From contig CAYQZD010000053.1 in the NCBI GenBank assembly GCA_964421875.1, forward strand, positions 1 to 24,837: 24,837 nucleotides of DNA. Direction: 5' to 3'. The notes beneath the pieces were generated by a model that saw nothing but the letters and a program-made list of their open reading frames with translations, ran no database searches and was not told where the DNA came from. Of the stretch, positions 14,991 to 23,122 are shown piece after piece. This stretch comes from CAYQZD01 sp964421875. Lineage in GTDB: Bacteria; Electryoneota; Tariuqbacteria; Tariuqbacterales; Tariuqbacteraceae. The stretch's first letter is position 1. Every line of letters starts with the position of its first letter. The translations under genes were made by a program, and so were the position numbers.

Positions 14991-17117
14991 ATGGAACAAA
15001 AGGTCAAAGGTCTTCCAGCTAACGCTTATACCCCCCTGCAGCCGGGCGAAACCTATGAGCCCTATGTCCCCACCAAGGAGACGCCGATGGAAATCACCGC
15101 CCGCTCGGTGATAATCGGGTCCATTATGGCGGTGCTCTTCTCCTTCGCAGCCTGCTATCTGGGACTGGTGGCGGGTCAGGTCTTCGAAGCGGCAATCCCC
15201 ATCGCCATCTTAGCCGTGGGTATGGCGGGAATGTTCCTCCGCAAAAGCACCATTTCCGAGAATGTCATCATCCAGTCCATCGGCTCCGCCTCAGGCGTGG
15301 TGGTAGCCGGGGCGATATTCACCCTCCCTGCCCTCTATATCCTGGGGCTTGAGGTAAACCTCTTTCATACCTTCATCGCCTGCACCCTGGGCGGATTCTT
15401 AGGCATCCTCTTCCTCATCCCCCTGCGCCGCTATTTTGTGGCTCAGGAACACGGCAAGCTCCCCTTCCCCGAAGCCGTAGCCACCACTGAAATCCTGGTT
15501 TCCGGCGAAGCCGGGGGCAAATCAGCCCTGGTGCTGGTCTATTCCATCATCGTCGGCGGCGTTTATGACTTCTTGGTAGAGGCGATGCACGCCTTCCCAA
15601 AACTGCTGCACTCCGATGTGCTGTTTGGAGGATTGGGCGCTTCCCTGGCGGAAAAAACCCGGATGGTGTTCAAAATTAACTCTTCGGCGGCGCTGTTCGG
15701 GCTGGGCTATATCGTGGGCATCAAATACGCCTCCATCATCGCCGCAGGCTCGGTGTTGTCCTTCTTAGTGCTGGTGCCCCTGGTCTATTTCGTGGGACAG
15801 CATGTGCCGATGGCTTTCCCCCCAGGTGACATCCCAATCTCACAGATGACCGAACTGCAGGTTTTCGCCTCCTATGTCCAGAAAATCGGCATCGGCGCCA
15901 TCGCAATGGCTGGCATCATCGGCATCGTCAAGATGGGAAAGATCATCATCTCCTCCTTCTCCGTCGGCATCCGTGAAATTATCCGAGGGTCGAAATCCGA
16001 CGCCGCGGCGCATCCTCGCACCGACACCGATATGAACATCAAATATGTCATCCTCTTTCTAATCGGCACCCTGGTGCTGACCTTGATCGCCTTCTTTGTT
16101 TTCGCTTCACCCGCCGCTGTCGCCGGGGGATTCGGATTTGTGTTTGTCGTGGCTATTGTGGGGCTGCTTCTAATAGCGATTCTCTCCTTCCTCTTTACAC
16201 CGGTAGCGGCCCGGGCCATCGCCATCATCGGCGTTAACCCCGTGTCCGGAATGACCCTTATAACCCTCATCATCTCCTCCATTGTCTTGGTCTCCATCGG
16301 ACTCAAAGGATTCGTGGGAATGACAGTAGCATTGATTATGGGCGCAGTGGTCTGCACCGCCCTCTCCACTTCAGGCGCATTCATCAGCGACCTCAAAATC
16401 GGCTATTGGCTGGGTTCCACCCCGCAAAACCAGCAGCGTTGGAAATTCCTCGGCATCGTGGTCGCCGCGATTTCAGTATCGCTCGCGTTGCTACTGATTC
16501 AAAAATCCTACGGATTCACCATCGGCGGCAGCATCCTCGAAGGGGGAACCCCCAATCCCGCCATTCCCGCCCCCCAGGGAAACCTGATGGCCGTCATCAT
16601 AAAGTCCTTGATGATAGAATCCCAGATTCCCTACCTGCTGTATGGCGCAGGCGCCCTGGTGGCGATTCTGCTGGAGATGGCGGGAGTGCCGCCCCTGGCC
16701 TTCGCCCTGGGGATGTACCTCCCCATACAGATTAATATGGCGGTCTTCGTCGGCGGCGTAGTCTCCTGGCTGGTAGGCCGGAAATCGAAGGAGAAAGGCG
16801 AAGGCGAAACCAGCGACCAAACCCCCAAAGGCAGAGGCACACTCATCGCCTCCGGCTTCATCGCCGGCGGAGCGCTAATGGGTGTAGTCGGGGCGCTTTT
16901 GAACCTCCCCGACATCGGCAAACCCGTCCGCTTCATCTCCATCGGCATCAACTACGTAAAGGAGATCGTGCCGGAATCCGGTGCTGTAATCTGGAAAATC
17001 GGAAGTCACGCCCATTACTTCGACACCATCGCCGGGCAGCTCATCAGCCTTGCTGGTTTCGTCGGGCTATGCCTCTTCGTCTATTTCTACGCCACCAAAG
17101 TGAAATCATCCAAATGA
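14991..17117 (+). CDS. OPT-family oligopeptide transporter
   Basis: ATG follows GGAGACAG (14983-14990). The 708 residues form an integral inner-membrane protein with about 14-16 hydrophobic segments. The start (PMEITARSVIIGSIMAVLFSFAACYLGLVAGQ) is the classic opening of the bacterial OPT family, and the FVGGVVSWLVGRK stretch near the C-terminal third is also typical. There is a hydrophilic loop near 330-345 (RGSKSDAAAHPRTDTD) and another near 595-610 (KSKEKGEGETSDQTPKG). Family members import small peptides or metal chelates with protons; this substrate cannot be told from sequence. For a secreted-peptidase producer, peptide uptake is a sensible guess. The length is slightly above the usual 600-680. 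It is expressed alone behind a long structured leader and closed by a terminator. It ends with TGA, which shows that TGA is a normal stop here. Confidence 0.93.
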   Translation: MEQKVKGLPANAYTPLQPGETYEPYVPTKETPMEITARSVIIGSIMAVLFSFAACYLGLVAGQVFEAAIPIAILAVGMAGMFLRKSTISENVIIQSIGSASGVVVAGAIFTLPALYILGLEVNLFHTFIACTLGGFLGILFLIPLRRYFVAQEHGKLPFPEAVATTEILVSGEAGGKSALVLVYSIIVGGVYDFLVEAMHAFPKLLHSDVLFGGLGASLAEKTRMVFKINSSAALFGLGYIVGIKYASIIAAGSVLSFLVLVPLVYFVGQHVPMAFPPGDIPISQMTELQVFASYVQKIGIGAIAMAGIIGIVKMGKIIISSFSVGIREIIRGSKSDAAAHPRTDTDMNIKYVILFLIGTLVLTLIAFFVFASPAAVAGGFGFVFVVAIVGLLLIAILSFLFTPVAARAIAIIGVNPVSGMTLITLIISSIVLVSIGLKGFVGMTVALIMGAVVCTALSTSGAFISDLKIGYWLGSTPQNQQRWKFLGIVVAAISVSLALLLIQKSYGFTIGGSILEGGTPNPAIPAPQGNLMAVIIKSLMIESQIPYLLYGAGALVAILLEMAGVPPLAFALGMYLPIQINMAVFVGGVVSWLVGRKSKEKGEGETSDQTPKGRGTLIASGFIAGGALMGVVGALLNLPDIGKPVRFISIGINYVKEIVPESGAVIWKIGSHAHYFDTIAGQLISLAGFVGLCLFVYFYATKVKSSK

Positions 17118-17181
17118 ACCGCAGTTCATAGTCTCCCATCTTGATTGGACTATGACGGAACCTATTGACGACATCCATTGT

Positions 17182-17211
17182 AAAGGGGAAGAGCCATCTT
17201 CCCCTTTTTTT
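17182..17211 (+). terminator. Intrinsic terminator after the OPT gene
   Basis: An 11-bp stem AAAGGGGAAGA (17182-17192) / TCTTCCCCTTT (17197-17207) with loop GCCA and a T-run. It separates the transporter from ubiE. Confidence 0.93.
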
Positions 17212-17230
17212 ATTTCGGTGAATTGCACTT

Positions 17231-17989
17231 ATGAAAAATCCATCATCTCATTATAAACCCCGCCACGTATGCAGCGATGCGGAGAAAATATCCGCCGTCA
17301 AGCGGATGTTCAGAGAAATTACCCCCCGCTACGACCTCCTCAACAGGATTCTATCCGCCCGCAGCGATGTGCAGTGGCGCAAACGAGCCGCCCGAAGCGT
17401 CCCGCAAAACGCCGCGCGGGTATTGGATGTAGCCGCCGGCAGCGGAGACTTGACCATCGAAATCGCCCGCCAGCGCCCGGAAGTCAATGTAACCGGAGTA
17501 GATTTCGTCCCGGAAATGCTCGAACGAGCCCTCGACAAGACTAAGACAGCAGGACTCCACACAAGGATTCAATATGTTCTCGGAGACGCGATGAGCCTCC
17601 CTTTTAAAGATAATACCTTCGATGCCGCGGGAATAGCTTTCGGACTGAGGAATATTCCCGACCGGCTGGGAGCGATAAGAGAAATGGCTCGAGTGGTTAG
17701 ACCCGGGGGAAAAGTCATCACCCTGGAAATGACCTTTCCCCGAAACTTGAAACTGCGCTCGTTCTTCCAATGGTATCTCAAACATATTATCCCCCGGCTT
17801 GGAGGATTGATCTCCCAAAACGCCGAAGCATACTCATACCTCTCACAATCCATCCATGAATTCCTGTATCCCGACGAACTAACCCGGCTTTTCGCCGAAG
17901 CCGGACTGGAATCGCTGAAAGCGAGTCCGCTCACACTGGGAATATGCTGGCTCCATGAAGGAATATCGCCTTCCCAGTCTTCATATTGA
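17231..17989 (+). CDS. ubiE: Demethylmenaquinone / 2-methoxy-polyprenyl-benzoquinol methyltransferase UbiE/MenG
   Basis: SAM-dependent C-methyltransferase that makes menaquinone (or ubiquinone) from its demethyl precursor at the inner membrane. At 252 residues it has the family's normal length. Diagnostic parts: VKRMFREITPRYDLLNRILS (23-42), SAM motif I LDVAAGSGD (65-73), acidic Asp91 in GVDFVPEML, GDAMSLPF (118-125), the UbiE signature FGLRNIPD (137-144), RPGG (157-160) and GISQ-like GLISQNAEAYSYLSQSI (192-208). Met at 17231 gives the expected N-terminus although no strong ribosome site is visible just upstream. It stands between the OPT terminator and a MITE-like repeat, with no quinone genes beside it. 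In an FCB-type bacterium menaquinone is the likelier product. The stop is TGA. Confidence 0.95.
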   Translation: MKNPSSHYKPRHVCSDAEKISAVKRMFREITPRYDLLNRILSARSDVQWRKRAARSVPQNAARVLDVAAGSGDLTIEIARQRPEVNVTGVDFVPEMLERALDKTKTAGLHTRIQYVLGDAMSLPFKDNTFDAAGIAFGLRNIPDRLGAIREMARVVRPGGKVITLEMTFPRNLKLRSFFQWYLKHIIPRLGGLISQNAEAYSYLSQSIHEFLYPDELTRLFAEAGLESLKASPLTLGICWLHEGISPSQSSY

Positions 17990-17995
17990 GCCTCC

Positions 17996-18122
17996 TGCAA
18001 AAGTCTGGTATTTGTTAATTTGTCATTCTGAACGCAGTGAAGAATCTCTTGTTTATTATGATGTTAGAAAAACTTGAGACCCTTCACTTCGTTCAAGATG
18101 ACACTTCCGGCAGACTTTTGCA
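17996..18122. mobile_element. MITE-like palindromic element, copy 2, with 12-bp terminal inverted repeats
   Basis: Outer perfect inverted repeats TGCAAAAGTCTG (17996-18007) and CAGACTTTTGCA (18111-18122) flank an inner imperfect palindrome: 18021-18047 (TCATTCTGAACGCAGTGAAG...) against 18076-18103 (CCTTCACTTCGTTCAAGATG...). Bases 18021-18056 are the exact reverse complement of 5336-5371. There is no coding capacity, so movement would need a transposase in trans. It begins 7 nt after the ubiE stop and could also act on the ubiE mRNA end. Confidence 0.65.
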
Positions 18123-18177
18123 AGTACTTCTATTGTTAAAATTACCACGATTTATCGAAAAAAATTCTCCCAATCTC

Positions 18178-18206
18178 TTGACAAAAAGAGTAAAATGGTT
18201 TATATT
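18178..18206 (+). promoter_or_regulatory. Sigma70-type promoter of the TrmB-type regulator
   Basis: TTGACA (18178-18183), 17-nt spacer, TATATT (18201-18206): full -35 match and near-consensus -10 with ideal spacing, 81 nt before the ATG. Confidence 0.8.
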
Positions 18207-18218
18207 CTCTGATAATTA

Positions 18219-18237
18219 TTACCCCCTTTATGGGTAA
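18219..18237. promoter_or_regulatory. Operator-like inverted repeat just downstream of the promoter
   Basis: TTACCC (18219-18224) and GGGTAA (18232-18237) flank a 7-nt centre, about 5 nt after the expected transcription start. A symmetric site here fits autorepression by the regulator that follows. This is inference from position. Confidence 0.45.
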
Positions 18238-18287
18238 GGGGTTATTTAACTACTATACTCCATTAATTTGCATTGATTTAGGCTGAT

Positions 18288-19142
18288 ATGAAAAGTTATA
18301 TGCTCCTGGAAAGGTTGATTAACCACATTATGAGCGAGCGGCAAGCCAAGGTCTATCTGGCGCTTTTACAGATGGGGAGCGCCACATCGGCGGAACTGCA
18401 AAAAGCCTCGGGGATTCCCCAAACCAAAATTTACGAAATTGTGCGGCAACTGGTGGGAAAGGGTTATTGTAGAGAAAGGAAAGCCGGACATAAGCGAACC
18501 TTCGAAGCAATAGATCCTGCTGTGGCGCTAATGTCCAATGTGCACCAGCTTGAAGGAGAGTTGGAAACCATTAATCAACTCAAAGCGGACCTCTCCAAAT
18601 ACTATAGTCAGGTCGTAAAACAGGCTGAACCTTTGGAATACATCGATGTCTTGAAGGGGAACGACACCATACATCAACACTATTGCGGATTGGTGAAGAG
18701 CGCCAATGAAGAAATCCTGGGTTTCGGCCGAGGTCCCTACTCCTGGAAAGTAACAGACAAGCTGAAGGAACAGGAACGCTATCTGGCGGATATGGTGCAG
18801 CGCGGAGGAGTGAGTCGGTGGGTGTTCGAGTTGAAGCTGCCGGATGAGTCCGTTATCTTGGATTATATTGAGAATCTGAAGGGAAGAGGAGTCACCTATC
18901 GTGTCTCCAACAGCCTGCCCGTCAAGATGATGATTTTCGATAGACATACTCTGCTAATCGCCGACGAAGACCCCTATGCCCCCCGCGGGGATTTGACTAT
19001 GTCCATCATCAAACAGCCGACCATTGTCAAGGCTTTCACCGCTCTCTTCGAATACTTTTGGAATAATTCCATCGATTTCGATGCATGGAGAAAGAAATAC
19101 ACCAGAGCCCTCAAGACTGGCGCTCCGATTGAAATCACTTGA
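18288..19142 (+). CDS. TrmB-family transcriptional regulator
   Basis: 284 residues. Residues about 8-80 are a winged helix-turn-helix of the TrmB type: MSERQAKVYLALLQMGSATSAELQKASGIPQTKIYEIVRQLVGKGYC, followed by a wing (RERKAGHKRTFEAIDP). A coiled segment (about 82-115) leads to an effector/PLD-like domain (about 118-265; EYIDVLKG, ILGFGRGPYSWK, RVSNSLPVKMMIFDRHTLLIAD). TrmB proteins are best known from archaea as sugar-responsive regulators of transport and metabolism, and bacterial members have mostly unknown ligands. Met18288 is used; Met18303 is an alternative. It has its own promoter and a probable operator and ends at a terminator, so likely targets are itself and perhaps the secreted-protein genes on either side (inference). 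The stop is TGA. Confidence 0.9.
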   Translation: MKSYMLLERLINHIMSERQAKVYLALLQMGSATSAELQKASGIPQTKIYEIVRQLVGKGYCRERKAGHKRTFEAIDPAVALMSNVHQLEGELETINQLKADLSKYYSQVVKQAEPLEYIDVLKGNDTIHQHYCGLVKSANEEILGFGRGPYSWKVTDKLKEQERYLADMVQRGGVSRWVFELKLPDESVILDYIENLKGRGVTYRVSNSLPVKMMIFDRHTLLIADEDPYAPRGDLTMSIIKQPTIVKAFTALFEYFWNNSIDFDAWRKKYTRALKTGAPIEIT

Positions 19143-19153
19143 GCTTAGTATTT

Positions 19154-19197
19154 AAACCTTATTCATAGCCGGGATTAACTTCCCCGGCAGGTTTTTT
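19154..19197 (+). terminator. Intrinsic terminator after the TrmB-type regulator
   Basis: Stem GCCGGG (19168-19173) / CCCGGC (19183-19188), with outer AAACCT/AGGTTT pairing, then seven T. Confidence 0.85.
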
Positions 19198-19316
19198 TAC
19201 CCATATTTAATCAAAAAATTCAAGAGGCGCTTATGGATTGAGTATCTGAGAAATCACTTTTTTTATCCAATCACCAAAGACGATTCAAATCAACACTACT
19301 AAAAAGGAGAAGGGAA

Positions 19317-21101
19317 ATGAAGAGAGTAAAACTCTTTACCCTGTGTTTGATCGTTCTCGCATTCTCCGCGTCGTTGGCTACGGCGCAAATTGAATTCACC
19401 AGGCACGAGGTCTATCCCTGGTACGCCGCCAATACTCACCCCATTGACATCGACGGCGACGGCGACATCGACATATTCGGTATGGGCTACCAGGATCTGA
19501 GCTGGTACGAGAACAATGGCTACTTCGGATGGGTCGAACACCGTGTCCAGGATTTCTGGAACTACGGTATGGGCTGCTGGGCCGGAGACCTTGACAATGA
19601 CGGAGACGTCGACTTATTAGGCTCTGCCTGGAGCGGCGACGAAGTCGCTTGGTGGGAGAATGACGGTAACCAGAACTTCACCTATCACTCTTTCGGTCTC
19701 TTTGACGGCGCCGCGTATGTCGAAGGTTGTGACCTTGACCAGGACGGCGATATGGACATCGTCGGCGCCGCGGACGCCAATAACCTGGTTTATTGGCTGG
19801 AGCAGGATTCACTGAGGCATTTCACTCAGCACCTGGTGGATTCAGTGCTCTATCCCCGACACGCGCATTGCTACGATATCGACCTGGATGGAGATATCGA
19901 CATCGTCAGTCAATCCGGCCACGCGCCTTATCCCGCGAGGGCGGACTCGGTGCTGTGGTTCGAAAATGACGGCAACGAGAACTTCACCAAGCACTGGGTC
20001 GCAACTCTGTCGATACCCTACGACCAGGATTGCGCCGATATGGACGGCGACGGCGACATCGATATCATCGGCTGCAGCTACTGGTCAGACTGTATCTATT
20101 TCTATCGCAATCAAGGCAATTGCACCGCATGGGACACCATACCCATCACCCTCTCGTTTGACGGCGCCTACGAAATCGAACTGGTTGACTTCGACGATGA
20201 CGGCGATTTAGACGTTATCTGCCCCTGCAACCGCGAAAATTTCATTGCCTGGTTTGAAGCTGACAGCGTGAATGATTCTTTAGTCTTCATCCAGCACGAT
20301 ATCCCCCTCACGGTGACCTGGGCCAGTGAAGCCGACCCCATCGATATAGACTTCGACGGCGACTATGACTTAGTAGCCTGCGGCAACGAAGACTACATCT
20401 GGTGGATCGAAAGCCATCTCTATGAGCCCTACGCCATTTCGCTGGAGCTTATTCCCACCAATCCTCCCATAACCGTCCCCGCCGGCGGCGGCAATTTCGA
20501 ATTCGACGCGGTCATCGCCAACACAGGAACGGAGACCTTCAACGTAAACGCTTACATCGATATCACCCTCCCCGGAGGGACCATATATCCAATTCTCCAA
20601 AGACCTTTGACCATCACCCCAGGATTCAGTTCCACCAGGCATCTCACACAGTTCATCCCCGCATCGGCAATGCCCGGAGAATATTGCTACAACGGACATC
20701 TGGCTGATTCACAGGTCTGGAACATCTACGCTGAAGATTCTTTCGACTTCCTAAAAGCTGACGGCGACAACGTTCCCACACACGACCAGGGCTGGGCGCT
20801 CTACGGATGGGATGAAGAAGCCGCTGCAAACGCAATCTTGGATTATGCGCTGATGCCGGCGTTCCCCAATCCCTTCAACCCGGAAACCCGCTTGACCTTC
20901 ACCCTGCCCCAAGCGGCGGAAGTGTCCATCGTAGTCTTCGATGTGCAGGGACGTGAAGTCGCAAAACTGGCTGAGGGCTGGCATAACTCCGGCCGGTATG
21001 AAGTCAACTTCGACGCCTCCGGCCTTTCAAGTGGACTATACTTCGCCCGGATGACCAGCGGGTCATTCAACCAGACACAAAAACTGCTCCTCACGAAGTA
21101 A
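19317..21101 (+). CDS. Secreted FG-GAP/VCBS seven-repeat protein with Ig-like module and sorting domain
   Basis: ATG follows AGGAGAAGGG. Signal peptide residues 1-22 (MKRVKLFTLCLIVLAFSASLATA). Residues about 24-365 hold seven repeats centred on calcium-binding loops of the form D-x-D-x-D-G-D-x-D: DIDGDGDID, DLDNDGDVD, DLDQDGDMD, DIDLDGDID, DMDGDGDID, DFDDDGDLD, DIDFDGDYD. Seven FG-GAP repeats are the number for an integrin-alpha-like beta-propeller stabilised by calcium. The Ig-like module (about 375-505, LELIPTNPPITVPAGGGNF to GWALYGWDEE) and sorting domain (about 517-594, FPNPFNPETRLTFTLPQAAEVS, LLLTK) are recognisable but diverged from the 1-14.6 kb set and have no heptad repeats. It is probably the first gene of a pair with 21198-22967. 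The adhesion or binding target is unknown. Confidence 0.9.
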   Translation: MKRVKLFTLCLIVLAFSASLATAQIEFTRHEVYPWYAANTHPIDIDGDGDIDIFGMGYQDLSWYENNGYFGWVEHRVQDFWNYGMGCWAGDLDNDGDVDLLGSAWSGDEVAWWENDGNQNFTYHSFGLFDGAAYVEGCDLDQDGDMDIVGAADANNLVYWLEQDSLRHFTQHLVDSVLYPRHAHCYDIDLDGDIDIVSQSGHAPYPARADSVLWFENDGNENFTKHWVATLSIPYDQDCADMDGDGDIDIIGCSYWSDCIYFYRNQGNCTAWDTIPITLSFDGAYEIELVDFDDDGDLDVICPCNRENFIAWFEADSVNDSLVFIQHDIPLTVTWASEADPIDIDFDGDYDLVACGNEDYIWWIESHLYEPYAISLELIPTNPPITVPAGGGNFEFDAVIANTGTETFNVNAYIDITLPGGTIYPILQRPLTITPGFSSTRHLTQFIPASAMPGEYCYNGHLADSQVWNIYAEDSFDFLKADGDNVPTHDQGWALYGWDEEAAANAILDYALMPAFPNPFNPETRLTFTLPQAAEVSIVVFDVQGREVAKLAEGWHNSGRYEVNFDASGLSSGLYFARMTSGSFNQTQKLLLTK

Positions 21102-21197
21102 ACCTGGCGATGAATCTAATAACGCAATAATCCAATGCGAAATAAGAAATTCGCCATAACGGTTCACAATTAATCTCGAAACTCAAAGGAGAAAATA

Positions 21198-22967
21198 ATG
21201 AAACGTGCAGCATATTTGCTTTCTGTGTTGCTGGTTGTTGTCTTCGCTGCGGCTCCCGCTCTGGCTCAGATAAACTGGGTAGAGCACGTCGTGCATCCGA
21301 TGTGTCTGACGCCAAAGGCCGCTAATGCCTGGGATGTCAACGGCGATGGGGACACCGATATTCTCGGAGGACCCGGCACAGAGGTTATTCTATACGACAA
21401 CAACGGATATCAAGCCTTCAGGCAAATCCAGGTTGCTCCCTTTATCAGCGGCGGAGCTTATGCTATGGAAGCCGCTGATTTCGATAACGACGGTGACAAT
21501 GATGTCGTCGTTGCCGCATACTCTGAAGACCATCTCGGTTGGTATGAATACGACGCCACCGCAGGATTCACTTACCACTTCCTCGGTTTCTTCAACGCCT
21601 GTATGTCGGTCGATGTGGCGGACATCGATAACGACACCGACCTCGATGTCGTTGCCGCCTCCGCCACCGGCGATAAAGTCTCAGCCTTCATCAACGACGG
21701 CTCGCAGAACTTCACCGAATTGGTCCTCGAAGACACCCTCGACCAAGCCCGCTATGTCTATTGCATCGATATGGACTATGACGGGGATTTGGACGTGGTG
21801 TGCGCCTTATACACCCCCGATGTGGTTTACTGGTTGGAGAACGACACTGCGTGGGTTCGGCACGATGTCGGTCCCTTGGACGGAGCTTACTGCTGTAAAG
21901 CCGCTGACTTCGACAACGATAACGACATCGACATAGTGGCTTGCGGATATATGTCGCAGACTGTGGAGATTTTCCGCAACGATGGTAATATGGTCTTCAC
22001 ATCCGACACCATCGCTCCCGCAGTGGGTCGTCCCCGTAATCTGGACGTCGGAGACGTGGACAATGACGGCGACATCGATGTTGTGGTCACCGGCTATTCG
22101 GACGGAATGGTGCTGGTCTATATCAACAACGGCGCCACTTTCGCTGAGACCATCGCCTGTGACAATATGGCTTATTGCTATCAGGTCAATTTCGCCGATG
22201 TCGATACCGACGGAGACCTGGACATCGTCACTGCCGGATACTACGGTTACAAAATTTCCTGGATTGAAAGCGACGTAACCGGCGCATTCCCCCTGGAAAT
22301 TACTATGACGCCGCACGATACTGTGATTAATATCCCCGCCGGCGGCGGTAGTTTCGGTTACGACGTCAGCATCAACAACACCAGCCTCACCGAAACTTAC
22401 GTCATAGACACCTGGATCGATATCACACTTCCACCAGGACAAATATATCCCATCCTCTCGAGAGGTAACCTCACAGTCCCGCCCGGCGGAACTATGCTTC
22501 GCACATTGACCCAGTATATCCCCGGCACGGCTATGCCCGGTGTTTACTCCTACAACGGCCACGCCAGAGACCATAGCACCTGGCAGGTTTACTTCAACGA
22601 CTGCTTCCCCTTCACCAAACTCGAAGGAACCGACGCGGCTAATCATAACCACGGATGGGCTCTATTCGGCTGGGATGATGAAGCGCCGGCGGGTAGCGCT
22701 CCCGCGGATTACGCTCTGAATCGAGCGTATCCCAATCCATTCAACCCCTCCACTTACCTCACCTTCGACCTGCCCCAGGCCGGAGAAGTTACCCTGGCGG
22801 TTTACAACATCCGGGGAGAGGAAGTGGCCAGGCTGGTCGACGGATGGTACAGCGCCGGTTCTCACGGTATCACCTTCGATGCCGCAGCCCTTTCCTCCGG
22901 CGTTTACTTCGCTAAAATAACCGCGGGTTCCTTTACCCAAACTCAAAAACTGCTCTTGACCAAGTAG
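21198..22967 (+). CDS. Secreted FG-GAP/VCBS seven-repeat protein with Ig-like module and sorting domain
   Basis: ATG follows AAAGGAG. Signal peptide residues 1-24 (MKRAAYLLSVLLVVVFAAAPALAQ). Seven calcium-loop repeats: DVNGDGDTD, DFDNDGDND, DIDNDTDLD, DMDYDGDLD, DFDNDNDID, DVDNDGDID, DVDTDGDLD, again a likely seven-bladed propeller (about 25-365). The Ig-like module (about 370-500) includes ITMTPHDTVINIPAGGGSF and ends GWALFGWDDE. The sorting domain (about 512-589) reads YPNPFNPSTYLTFDLPQAGEVTLAVYN and ends LLLTK TAG. It is a tandem paralogue of the preceding gene with a 96-nt gap and no terminator visible between them, so the two are probably co-transcribed. A long hairpin follows. A surface-associated or adhesive role is inference from architecture. 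Confidence 0.9.
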   Translation: MKRAAYLLSVLLVVVFAAAPALAQINWVEHVVHPMCLTPKAANAWDVNGDGDTDILGGPGTEVILYDNNGYQAFRQIQVAPFISGGAYAMEAADFDNDGDNDVVVAAYSEDHLGWYEYDATAGFTYHFLGFFNACMSVDVADIDNDTDLDVVAASATGDKVSAFINDGSQNFTELVLEDTLDQARYVYCIDMDYDGDLDVVCALYTPDVVYWLENDTAWVRHDVGPLDGAYCCKAADFDNDNDIDIVACGYMSQTVEIFRNDGNMVFTSDTIAPAVGRPRNLDVGDVDNDGDIDVVVTGYSDGMVLVYINNGATFAETIACDNMAYCYQVNFADVDTDGDLDIVTAGYYGYKISWIESDVTGAFPLEITMTPHDTVINIPAGGGSFGYDVSINNTSLTETYVIDTWIDITLPPGQIYPILSRGNLTVPPGGTMLRTLTQYIPGTAMPGVYSYNGHARDHSTWQVYFNDCFPFTKLEGTDAANHNHGWALFGWDDEAPAGSAPADYALNRAYPNPFNPSTYLTFDLPQAGEVTLAVYNIRGEEVARLVDGWYSAGSHGITFDAAALSSGVYFAKITAGSFTQTQKLLLTK

Positions 22968-22993
22968 CGTGTTGCATACTCCTCCAAAGTGAA

Positions 22994-23026
22994 GATACCG
23001 GCTCCCAACTCCGGGGAGCCGGTGTC
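22994..23026 (+). terminator. Terminator-like hairpin
   Basis: Stem ACCGGCTCCC (22997-23006) / GGGAGCCGGT (23014-23023), extended by three outer pairs to 13 bp. The following ATTT is a weak U-tract, so termination may be partial. Confidence 0.65.
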
Positions 23027-23061
23027 ATTTAACTTGAAAATAGCGGGAGCGTTTACACGAT

Positions 23062-23101
23062 AGCCGTCAATTCTCATTCTTCATCGATGATGGTTACGGC
23101 T
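23062..23101 (+). promoter_or_regulatory. Hairpin in the leader of the third beta-helix gene
   Basis: AGCCGT (23062-23067) pairs with ACGGCT (23096-23101) around the palindrome TCATCGATGA. Just before it, AGCGTTTACACGATAGCCG (23048-23066) resembles AGCGTTAACACGCGAGCCG at the 5' edge of the OPT leader (14753-14771), with three differences. The function is unknown. Confidence 0.4.
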
Positions 23102-23122
23102 AAAATCCATTAATGGTTTGCT

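Noticed and set aside
15872..16396. Antisense open frames inside the OPT gene and similar reverse-strand frames elsewhere
   Set aside because: They mirror the strong codon bias of the plus-strand genes and have no ribosome sites or recognisable domains.
18037..18237. Small 66-codon open frame between ubiE and the regulator
   Set aside because: It lies across the palindromic repeat and the promoter, has no ribosome site and has no protein-like composition.
17115..19142. Genome-wide reassignment of UGA (for example to Gly, as in some candidate phyla)
   Set aside because: The OPT, ubiE and TrmB-type genes end naturally at TGA at family-typical lengths, so UGA is a working stop codon here.
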